Source of the DNA: DAOUBA01 sp034432855
GTDB taxonomy: Bacteria > Chloroflexota > Anaerolineae > B4-G1
DNA: 61,854 bases
NCBI GenBank assembly: GCA_034432855.1
Contig: DAOUBA010000147.1
Span: forward strand, 1 to 61,854
Direction of reading: 5' to 3'
The translations under genes were made by a program, and so were the position numbers. The first letter of the stretch is position 1. Every line of letters begins with the position of its first letter. The notes below the pieces were generated by a model. It saw nothing but the letters and a program-made list of their open reading frames with translations, was not told where the DNA came from and did not search any database. Shown one piece after another: positions 33,094-40,702 of this stretch.

Positions 33094-34007
33094 TGGAGAA
33101 GGTGCGCTGCAATCTGTGCGGTGCCGATGATGTCGCTGTGTTATATCCATCCACCGTAACCGATGGGCATACCAGCGACTGGTCAGCCTATGCCTGCACA
33201 CACGCTGGTTATGGGCGACATTACACCATCGCGCGATGTCAGAGGTGCGGGCTGGTCTATACCAACCCACGTCTCGACCGCCAAGACATCGCAAACACAT
33301 ACGAGGCCGTGCAGGATCCCCTCTACCTGGAAGAACGCGAGGGGCGTGTGCTGACCTTTGAGCATCACCTGAAACCGTTAGAACGTATCACCGGACCCCC
33401 TAACGGCCGCCCGTTGTTGGATGTGGGGTGCTATACGGGAATATTCGTCGAAATCGCCGTGCGCCACGGCTGGGATGCCTGGGGGCTGGAGCCCTCTCAT
33501 TGGGCGGTCGAGGAAGCGCGAAAACGGGGCCTGCACGTAGTGCAGGGGACGTTGGACACAGCGGACTTGCCGGAATCGTTCTTTGACGTGATCACGTTGT
33601 GGGACGTGATTGAGCACCTGACCGACCCGCGCAGTGCCCTGCGCCATGCATATCGCCTGCTCAAACCAGACGGGCTGCTGGTGGTGCACACCATTGACAT
33701 CGAGAGCCTCTTTGCCCGACTGATGGGGGCATACTGGCCGTGGCTGATGGAGATGCACATCTACTACTTCTCACGGCGTACGCTGAGGGCCATGCTGCAG
33801 GACTGTGGCTTTCGCGTGCTCAGTGACCGGCCACAGGGCCGATACCTGCGGCTCGGCTATCTGATGAATCGGGTGGGAGCGTTGATGCCCTGGGTAGGGC
33901 GACCAGCCGAGCGGCTGGTGACAAGACTGGGGCTACGAGGTGTGGCCGTGCCGGTCAATCTGGGCGACCTGTTCACGGCGTATGCGCGTAAAGTTAGGAC
34001 GGATTAG
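33093..34007 (+). CDS. Class I SAM-dependent methyltransferase with N-terminal zinc-binding region
   Basis: 304 residues. N-terminal CNLCG ... CQRCGLVYTNPR (residues about 5-52) is the zinc-binding head common in sugar or glycan methyltransferases; the SAM domain has LLDVGCYTGIFVEIA (motif I), LWDVIEHLTDPRSAL and GLLVVHTIDI. The ATG overlaps the GT2 stop by one base (TGATG). It probably methylates a surface sugar or lipid-linked intermediate. Acceptor unknown. Confidence 0.88.
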   Translation: MEKVRCNLCGADDVAVLYPSTVTDGHTSDWSAYACTHAGYGRHYTIARCQRCGLVYTNPRLDRQDIANTYEAVQDPLYLEEREGRVLTFEHHLKPLERITGPPNGRPLLDVGCYTGIFVEIAVRHGWDAWGLEPSHWAVEEARKRGLHVVQGTLDTADLPESFFDVITLWDVIEHLTDPRSALRHAYRLLKPDGLLVVHTIDIESLFARLMGAYWPWLMEMHIYYFSRRTLRAMLQDCGFRVLSDRPQGRYLRLGYLMNRVGALMPWVGRPAERLVTRLGLRGVAVPVNLGDLFTAYARKVRTD

Positions 34008-34015
34008 CAATCGTT

Positions 34016-35245
34016 CTACTCACTCCTCACAATCCCTCCTCGCACTTCCCATAGCGCCGCGTGCTCGCGGAATCCGGCGTCGAACATCTCCAGATCCGTC
34101 GCGGTGAGCAGCGCCTGTTCGACGTTGTCCACCTGCGCCAGTAGATAACGCCGTCGCACCGCATCCAGTTCGGCCAGCACTTCGTCGAGCAGAAGCACCG
34201 GCGTCTCGCGGGTATGCTCCTTCATCCATTCCAGTTCCGCGAGTTTGAGCGCCAGCACTGCCGTGCGCTGCTGTCCCCGTGAACCATAATCGCCCAGGTC
34301 CACCTCGTGCGTGCCCTGGGCCGGGGAGCCGGCGATGAAACGCACCTCGTCGCGGTGGGGCCCTAAGAGCGTCATCCCTCGTGCGATCTCCTCTCCCCGT
34401 CCACTTATGAGTGCCTGCCGCAGGGCTTCCACCAATTCCTCTTGACCGACCTCCGGTGGCGGGCCTTCGTAGCGCAGGCTCAACCCCATCTGATACTTGA
34501 GCATAGGCGGGGCTGCCGGGTCGAGGTTGGGGCGGTACTCTAACCGCAGCCACTCGGCGCTGCCGGTAAGCCGCTGGTGAATGTGGCCGGCGTGCTGTGA
34601 GAGCGCTGCCACCAATTCACGGCGCTTCCGGGCAATGACGACTCCCTCGCAGGCCAATACTTCTTCGAAGGGCGCCAGTTGGGCGGGATCACCGCCTTCG
34701 TCGCGCAGGTAGCGCAGCGCGGCGTTACGCTGGCGTAGTGCCTCCTCGTAGCGTTCCAGCGCCGTACAATAGTTCTTGTCCACCTGCGAGAGCGTATCGT
34801 CGAGATAGCGACGCCGTCCGGCCGGCGGCCCTGACACTAACTCCACGTCCTGCGGCATGAAGAGTACCACGTTCAGGTGTCCGGCCAGATCGGCGCGGCG
34901 TTTGCGGACGCGGTCAATACGGATCGTCTTTTGCAGCCGCTCTGTCCCGTTCTCCAGGGGTTGCTTCTCCAGAACGATTTCCACTTCCCGGACACGCTCG
35001 CGGCGCACGATTTCGGCCCACACGCGCGCGTAAGGCAACCCCTCCACTTCGGCATCCCACTTGACGAGTTGGCGGTCAACGGACGTGATCGGCGAGGAAG
35101 CCGTAGCGAGCAGGTAGATCGCTTCCAGAAGGCTGGTCTTGCCCTGGGCATTTGCGCCGTAGAGCAAGAGCGGCCGCTCTGGCAACGCCAGTTCCAGGCG
35201 GGCATAGTTGCGAAAGTTAGTCAGGCTTAGGTACCGGATGCGCAT
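34016..35245 (-). CDS. recF: DNA replication and repair protein RecF
   Basis: 409 residues, an SMC-like ATPase: Walker A LLYGANAQGKTSLLEA near residue 27-42, the signature SRGQQRTAVLALKLAE near 330, and Walker B TPVLLLDEVLAELD. The start MRIRYLSLTNFRNY is typical. It loads RecA at gaps with RecO and RecR. It does not lie with dnaA/dnaN here. The convergent methyltransferase gene ends 9 nt away. Confidence 0.96.
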   Translation of the reverse strand: MRIRYLSLTNFRNYARLELALPERPLLLYGANAQGKTSLLEAIYLLATASSPITSVDRQLVKWDAEVEGLPYARVWAEIVRRERVREVEIVLEKQPLENGTERLQKTIRIDRVRKRRADLAGHLNVVLFMPQDVELVSGPPAGRRRYLDDTLSQVDKNYCTALERYEEALRQRNAALRYLRDEGGDPAQLAPFEEVLACEGVVIARKRRELVAALSQHAGHIHQRLTGSAEWLRLEYRPNLDPAAPPMLKYQMGLSLRYEGPPPEVGQEELVEALRQALISGRGEEIARGMTLLGPHRDEVRFIAGSPAQGTHEVDLGDYGSRGQQRTAVLALKLAELEWMKEHTRETPVLLLDEVLAELDAVRRRYLLAQVDNVEQALLTATDLEMFDAGFREHAALWEVRGGIVRSE

Positions 35246-35258
35246 GCCCCCCCTTTGC

Positions 35259-35860
35259 TCAAAGCGAATGGCAATCTGGCGGGGTCTTGATCTCCACTCG
35301 ATAACGGCTCTTCCGCGTTACCCAGATCAGGTCAATATCCACGCGCCGAGACTTGGCGTCGCCCTCGACGTTCCGCACGCTCACCGTCTGCTCCAGCCCG
35401 CGCAACCAGGCTTCAATGTCCGCTGCGGCTTGGTAACGGAGACGCCGTCTTCCATCGTGATCGTCCGCGTCATCGTTCGCTCATAGCGTGTCTTAAAATT
35501 GATCGGCGATAGACTTCCGAAGTCTTGATGAGCACCTGACCTGGCTAGACGCCCATCGAAAGCACCACAATGTACTGCCCGGAACCACTCTGCCAGACTT
35601 CGGAAGTCTGCCCCTGTATTTTTCAGACACGCTCTCAGACTGCGCGAGTTCTGCGGGCAATGGGACGCGCACCTGTGCCAGCCGCGCCCGGGTGACCGTG
35701 ATCTCGTACAGCCGCCTCACCGTGGCCTCATCCCACGGCAACGCCGCCACACCGTAGAGGGCATCGGTGGGGAAGGCGACCGGGCCGCCGGCCCGCAGCG
35801 CCTCGACGGCGCGGGCGATGTCAGCATGGTCAGCGGGTAGAATCTCAGTCCTTCGTCGGT
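35259..35860 (-). pseudogene. Wreckage: TsaC/Sua5 N-terminal fragment plus a PD-(D/E)xK-like fragment split by a MITE
   Basis: Read on the minus strand from about 35850, one frame gives TEILPADHADIARAVEAL, then RAGGPVAFPTDALYGVAALP and WDEATVRRLYE, the N terminus of a Sua5/YrdC threonylcarbamoyl-AMP synthase; after about 50 residues the homology stops. After the MITE at 35485-35633 another frame gives RLRYQAAADIEAWLRGLEQT and SRRVDIDLIWVTRKSRYRVEIKT, resembling a D...ExK nuclease core. Joining the MITE flanks gives LAQSERTMTRTITMEDG, with a frameshift before RLRYQ. No intact start, frame or end exists, so it is dead. The stretch 35246-36396 otherwise holds only repeats. Confidence 0.7.
35485..35633. 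mobile_element. MITE-like element with terminal inverted repeats
   Basis: A 149-bp element bounded by AGCGTGTCTTAAAA on the left and the complement of AGCGTGTCTGAAAA on the right. Both ends continue inward to the palindrome AGACTTCCGAAGTCT (35509-35523 and its partner near 35595-35608). CTCA/GCTC-like flanks at both ends may be the target duplication. No transposase inside. It interrupts the pseudogene. Confidence 0.75.
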
Positions 35861-35993
35861 AACCAGGCAGCGGAGATCGGCCTTTCCACGCACGCGAAAT
35901 CCGCCAGTGACCAGGAGGGAATGTGATGCCGCCACCTCAACTTGCATGCTATGCTGTACGAGAGCATTCGGTGATTCATTGCTGCGCGGCCCC

Positions 35994-36062
35994 GCCGTGC
36001 GCTGGAAGCGCACGGCTGAACCAGGTGCAAGCCCGCAGGGCCTTTGCCTGCTGAGCCGGGCG
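35994..36062. repeat. Second, partial copy of the multi-hairpin repeat
   Basis: CCGTGCGCT/AGCGCACGG (35995-36015), then GCTGAACC, AAGCCC...GGGCCTT and GCCTGCTGAGCCGGG, the same order as in the element at 5384-5475 but shorter and diverged. This establishes the family as dispersed. Confidence 0.65.
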
Positions 36063-36241
36063 ATTTTTGCACTTTGACAAATTGTTCTGCCAATAACACT
36101 GCTCTCATCTTTTGCCCTTCTCCCCCGCTGCGGGGAAAAATAGGGGAAAGGGGTTTGGGGCGGAAAAGCCCCAGAACGAACCGCCCCGTTGAGGGCGGCC
36201 TATTGGCGGGATAATTTGTTAAGATGCAATGATCGCCCGGC
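36055..36241. mobile_element. Candidate non-autonomous element with 37-bp imperfect terminal repeats
   Basis: The left end GCCGGGCGATTTTTGCACTT continues to ATTGTTCTGCC at 36091; the right end from 36205 runs GGCGGGATAATTTG to CAATGATCGCCCGGC at 36241. By eye 29 of 37 positions pair. The interior has further hairpins (GGGGCGG...CCGCCCC) and no reading frame of note. 36242-36396 holds nothing I can name beyond the PBP ribosome-binding site. Confidence 0.6.
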
Positions 36242-36396
36242 GGCTGGCGGGCTATAGCTATCCCCAGTTCAGACAGGCGGCTACACGCCAAATACCGAAT
36301 GGTCTCTGTACGCCAATAATATAACACGATTGAAGGGGTGTCAACTTGCCAATCTGCCCGCTTTCTGGTACGATGTATTTCCGGAGGTGAGGAACG

Positions 36397-39300
36397 ATGG
36401 TACCCGAGCGAATCGTACGGCATGTCGTCGTGCAGACTCGTCAGCGTCGCCGCACCTATGAGCGTAGCGGGGCGCGCAAGGTGCTGCGCATCGCCGGCGT
36501 TCTACTGCTGGCAATGGTATTGGTGAACGTCAGCGTCATCGTCGGCGGGGTCAGCGGCATCATCAGCGCCTATGCCTACTTCACCCGCGACCTGCCTGAG
36601 CCGGAAGCCATCGAGGCTGCCAACGAGAATTTCGAGACGACCAAAATCTACGATCGCACCGGCCAGGTGTTGCTCTATGAAGTGATCGATCCCACCGGCG
36701 GCGACCGCACCTGGGTTACGCTGGATCAGATGCCAGAGCACCTCATCTGCGCGACCGTCGCATTGGAGGATCGTACCTTCTGGACTAACCCCGGCTTTAA
36801 CCCGCGTGGCATGGCGCGCGCTTTCTGGGGCAACCTGCGCGGCCAACGGATCCAGGGCGGTTCCTCGATCACTCAGCAGTTGATCAAGAACATCGTCATC
36901 GAACGCGGTCGGCGTTACGTGAGCGCCGAAGGTCCCCAGTGGAAGGACTATGAACGCAAGATCACCGAGGTGCTTCTGGCCTATCGGATCACGCAAAAGT
37001 ACAGCAAGACACAGATTCTGGAGTGGTATTTGAATACCAACTTCTACGGCAACCTGGCCTACGGGATCGAAGCGGCAGCGCGGGTATACTTTGGCAAGAG
37101 TGCCCACGACCTGACGTTGAGCGAAGCAGCCACACTGGCTGCTATCCCGCAGTTCCCAATGATGAATCCTTTCGATAACCCGGAGGCCGCCCGCGAGCGT
37201 CAGGCCCTGGTGCTCGACGCAATGGTACATCAGGGTTGCATTACCGCCGAGGAGGCTGGGAGAGCCAAGGTCGAGCCCTGGAACCTGGCGCGCTTTACCG
37301 AACGTTACGACATACTTGCTCCCCATTTTTCGATCTATGTGCGCAAGCAACTGGAACAGATGTTCAACCCTGAGATGGTGTACCGCGGTGGTCTGCGGGT
37401 CTATACCACGCTCGATCTCGATCTCCAGAAGCAGGCCGAGTGTGTCCTGCAGGCACAGGTGCGCCGGCTCTCCGGCGCCGGGGATGCCGCGGTAATCCAG
37501 GAAGCAGTTGCCAATGGCTGCACAGCGGCGCAATTCATGCCGGCGCTGCGCGCTAGCGTTGTGGGAGTAGACCAACATGTGAGCAATGGTGCCGTCATTG
37601 CCATCCGCCCCGCAACCGGCGAGATCCTGGCTATGGTCGGTAGCCTCGACTACTGGAACGAGAAGATTGACGGTCAGTTCAACGTGGCCGTAGACGGGCC
37701 CGGCCGCCAGCCCGGCTCCTCGTTCAAGCCGTTCACCTACCTCACGCTGCTCGCGCAGGGCCACAACGCCGCCGAGATGTTCCTCGACGTGCGTACCGCC
37801 TTCGAACAGCCCAACGGCGTTCCCTATGTGCCGGAGAACTATGACCGCAAGTACCATGGGCCGCAGCGCATGCGCCTGGCGCTGGCCCGCTCGCTCAACA
37901 TCCCCGCCGTCGCTGCGCTGCAGGAGGCCGGGGTGGATAACGTCCTGCGCACCGCCCACGCGATGGGCATCAACACACTCGACCGTGGGCTGGATTATTA
38001 TGGCCTCAGCCTGACGCTGGGCGGCGGCGAAGTACACCTGCTCGACATGGTCTATGCCTTCAGCGTCTTTGCCAACGGCGGGGTGATGAACGGCGCGCCG
38101 GTGCCGGCCGATCGGCGGCGCGAGGGCTTTCGCGAACTCGACCCGGTCGCCATCCTGCGCGTCGAGGACCGTAATGGCCGCGTGCTCTACCAGTACGATC
38201 ACCCCGAAAGCCGCGTCATCATCTCGCCGCAACTGGCCTATCTGATGAACAGCATCCTCGCCGACCGGCAGGCGCGCTGGGCGATCTTTGGCCGCCCCAA
38301 CTCGCTGGAACTGGAGAACGACCGACCCGCAGCAGCCAAGACCGGCACTACCAACAACTACAAGGACGCCTGGACGCTCGGTTACACGCCCCAACTGGCT
38401 GTCGGTGTCTGGCTGGGCAACACGGATAACAGCGACATGCTCTCTACCGCCGGGCTCATCGGCGCGGCGCCGATATGGAAGGCGATCATGGAGTATGGGT
38501 TGCAGGACGAGCCCATCGTCCCCTTCGAGCGGCCGGATGGCCTAGTCGAACGGGCCGTCTGTGCCGTTTCGGGCGACCGGCCCGGGCCGCACTGTCCCAC
38601 AGCGACCGAACTGTTCATCCCTGGCACCGAGCCGACCGAAACCTGTACCACGCATCAACTCTATCGCGTCAACCGCGAGACCGGCAAACTGTGCACCGTC
38701 TATACGCCGCCGGAACTGTGCGAGGAGCGCGTCTTTGAGGTCTACCCGCCGCAGGCCGCCGACTGGATCGCCAGCCTGCCGGAAGAGAAGCGCCCGCCCA
38801 TCCCGCCCATCGAGTACGATACCATCTACGGCCCCACGCGCGCCGACGCCGAGGTTGCTATCATTGACCCTGCTCCCTACTCCTACGTCCGCGGTGTCGT
38901 GCAGATCATCGGCAATGCCAGGGGCGGCGATTTCAACTTCTACCGCGTGCTCTTTGGTCAGGGACTCAATCCTACCTCGTGGATGCAGATCGGCCCCGAT
39001 CACGGCAACCAGGTGGACCGCAACGTCCTGGAATTCTGGGACACGACGGGGCTGGATGGCCTCTACAGCCTGCGCCTGAGCGTGGTAGATCACTCGATGG
39101 CATTGCGCGAGGCGACCATCCAGGTGACCGTGGACAACATCTCTCCCACACTCAACCTGACCTATCCGGAAGATGGCGCGGAATACCAACTGGGCTACGA
39201 CGAGTGGGCCAACGTCAACGCCGAGGTGCGGGATTATTCCATCGCGCGGGTGGAATACTACGTCTATCCAGGCAGAAAGGATACCGAGCCGCCACCGGAC

Positions 39301-39480
39301 TTGCAGCCGTTCAAAGTGCGCACTGTCCCACCCTTTAACGTCAATTGGACGATTTCGCGTGACCTGGCGCTGGGGCAATACACCTTCTACATCATCGCCG
39401 TGGACGCGGCAGGCAACATCAGCGTCAGCGACCGGGTGACGATCAGACTCGTGCCGCGCCGGCCGACGCCCACGCCGTAA
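36397..39480 (+). CDS. Bifunctional penicillin-binding protein (class A, PBP1-like)
   Basis: 1027 residues. A cytoplasmic head and one membrane anchor (IAGVLLLAMVLVNVSVIVGG, about 30-50) precede a GT51 transglycosylase domain with ALEDRTFWTNPGFNPRGMAR and QGGSSITQQLIKN. The transpeptidase has the catalytic serine in PGSSFKPF (about 440), SLN in ARSLNIPAV and KTGTTNNYKDAW (about 647). After residue 720 come a Cys-containing linker and two Ig-like domains (PAPYSYVRGVVQIIGNARGG; SPTLNLTYPEDGAEY) ending in a Thr/Pro tail. It polymerises and cross-links peptidoglycan. The start has GGAGGTGAGG upstream. It is transcribed away from the repeat-rich wreckage. Confidence 0.95.
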   Translation: MVPERIVRHVVVQTRQRRRTYERSGARKVLRIAGVLLLAMVLVNVSVIVGGVSGIISAYAYFTRDLPEPEAIEAANENFETTKIYDRTGQVLLYEVIDPTGGDRTWVTLDQMPEHLICATVALEDRTFWTNPGFNPRGMARAFWGNLRGQRIQGGSSITQQLIKNIVIERGRRYVSAEGPQWKDYERKITEVLLAYRITQKYSKTQILEWYLNTNFYGNLAYGIEAAARVYFGKSAHDLTLSEAATLAAIPQFPMMNPFDNPEAARERQALVLDAMVHQGCITAEEAGRAKVEPWNLARFTERYDILAPHFSIYVRKQLEQMFNPEMVYRGGLRVYTTLDLDLQKQAECVLQAQVRRLSGAGDAAVIQEAVANGCTAAQFMPALRASVVGVDQHVSNGAVIAIRPATGEILAMVGSLDYWNEKIDGQFNVAVDGPGRQPGSSFKPFTYLTLLAQGHNAAEMFLDVRTAFEQPNGVPYVPENYDRKYHGPQRMRLALARSLNIPAVAALQEAGVDNVLRTAHAMGINTLDRGLDYYGLSLTLGGGEVHLLDMVYAFSVFANGGVMNGAPVPADRRREGFRELDPVAILRVEDRNGRVLYQYDHPESRVIISPQLAYLMNSILADRQARWAIFGRPNSLELENDRPAAAKTGTTNNYKDAWTLGYTPQLAVGVWLGNTDNSDMLSTAGLIGAAPIWKAIMEYGLQDEPIVPFERPDGLVERAVCAVSGDRPGPHCPTATELFIPGTEPTETCTTHQLYRVNRETGKLCTVYTPPELCEERVFEVYPPQAADWIASLPEEKRPPIPPIEYDTIYGPTRADAEVAIIDPAPYSYVRGVVQIIGNARGGDFNFYRVLFGQGLNPTSWMQIGPDHGNQVDRNVLEFWDTTGLDGLYSLRLSVVDHSMALREATIQVTVDNISPTLNLTYPEDGAEYQLGYDEWANVNAEVRDYSIARVEYYVYPGRKDTEPPPDLQPFKVRTVPPFNVNWTISRDLALGQYTFYIIAVDAAGNISVSDRVTIRLVPRRPTPTP

Positions 39481-39669
39481 TCATAAGAACCATCCGACCC
39501 TGCACAGGAATCTTGCTGTACGCGAGGCCATCACCAATGACCCTGACCGGTGAATACCCACTTGTTGACAGGATGGATGTTTCGAGGTATAAGTGACCTT
39601 GCGGTACGATATGGTGCCCGCAAGGAGGCGAGAGATGGCAGTGGGGCCGCAGCAGACAAGCAGATCATT

Positions 39670-39900
39670 ATGCAAGCCCTTCCGGCCCTGTTGCAGCAGG
39701 ATCGGGAGATACAAGAGTTCATCCTGCGGCTTTCAGGGAGAGGTATTTGGCCGCCCTGACCAGGTGGAATTGGACGTGCTCATCAAGGACGGTATGCTGA
39801 TCCTGTGCGAGATCAGATCCCCGATTTGGGGATTGAGGTTTACTCCTACGCAGAGGAGGTGCCGTTGACAGGAGATATTGAGGAGAGAGCATCTGCCTGA
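39670..39900 (+). pseudogene. Decayed DUF3782-type gene (PD-(D/E)xK-like)
   Basis: Three short blocks match the order of a full DUF3782-type protein but in shifted frames: LLQQDREIQEFILRLSGR (from 39670), VFGRPDQVELDVLIKDGMLI plus LCEIRS (about 39745-39820) and LGIEVYSYAEEVP near the end. The long coiled-coil middle is missing and the frame breaks twice, so it is an internally deleted remnant of a family that is abundant in Chloroflexi and cyanobacteria. The rest of 39481-39976 shows nothing. Confidence 0.7.
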
Positions 39901-39976
39901 GCGGTTTAGCGAGGGTCAAGCGTTATGGAGGCGCAGTTGAAAACTGCGCCTTTTTGTTTCTGCGGCAGCGTGGAGA

Positions 39977-40702
39977 CTACGAGCAGGTACAGATCCCTTC
40001 ACCCGCGAACTCGCGCGCGCCGGTGTCCACGTAGCCGGTCGTCTCCGCCAAAGCAATGCTGGCTGCATTCCCCTCGTCGGCCACGTAGAGCGGCTGACGG
40101 GCCGAGCGCACGACCCATAGCGTGCAGGCCGTCAGCACCGCCCGTCCCCAGCCGCGTCGCTGGGCCTCCGGCACGGTGCGCACGAATACCTCGGCGAAAT
40201 GAGACGAGGCCCAATTGAGCCCCGCCTCGGCAGCGAGTTCCCCCTGCGAGCGGATGACGAAACGCGGCAGGTCCCCCAACCCCGGCTCGGCCACGACCAG
40301 CACGTTGATGCTGATCTGGAAGCGGGAAAGGTCGAGACGGTAGATGCGGTTGACCTCCGGCTGCTCGATGGATACGACCTCGGTGACGGCTTGGCGCAGG
40401 TCCGGCGTGGTGACCAGGTAGTAGGGGCGGCCTGGGGCGAGCGCCTGGCGCAGCAGTTCGACGGCCACGTGATCGTCTGCCGCACGTAGCACGACCGTCG
40501 GCGCGAACAGCCGTTGCCCGGTATGGCAGACGGCGACAAAGCCGTCGGCGTAGCCAGTGGCATCCTGGTGGACGTACAGGGCGGTGCGCTGGGGATCGTG
40601 GTAGAGTGCATAATAGACGGCCAGCGCGTCGGCCGGCTCGGTCAGGCGCAGCAGCGGGCGCACCTGCAGGCGCAGGCTCTCCAGGTCTTGTTCAATCGCC
40701 AT
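39977..40702 (-). CDS. GNAT-family acetyltransferase-like protein
   Basis: 241 residues from ATG 40702. The C-terminal half has the acetyl-CoA fold: VFVRTVPEAQRRGWGRAVLTA (the R/Q-x-x-G-x-G/A loop) followed by RQPLYVADEGNAASIALAETTGYVDTG. The N-terminal half (LRLTEPADALAVYYALYHD... YVHQDATGYADGFVAV) looks like a degenerate second GNAT domain. The start overlaps the subtilase stop by 11 nt, so the two are cotranscribed. Substrate unknown. Confidence 0.82.
   Translation of the reverse strand: MAIEQDLESLRLQVRPLLRLTEPADALAVYYALYHDPQRTALYVHQDATGYADGFVAVCHTGQRLFAPTVVLRAADDHVAVELLRQALAPGRPYYLVTTPDLRQAVTEVVSIEQPEVNRIYRLDLSRFQISINVLVVAEPGLGDLPRFVIRSQGELAAEAGLNWASSHFAEVFVRTVPEAQRRGWGRAVLTACTLWVVRSARQPLYVADEGNAASIALAETTGYVDTGAREFAGEGICTCS

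Noticed and set aside
35845..36423. 192-codon minus-strand frame between the pseudogene and the PBP gene
   Set aside because: It runs through the five-hairpin repeat and the 36055-36241 element; composition and lack of motifs mark it as non-coding.
36502..38394. 630-codon open frame on the minus strand opposite the PBP gene
   Set aside because: It is an antisense frame of a clearly coding, motif-rich PBP; its translation shows no domain, and high GC with strong third-position bias opens such frames.
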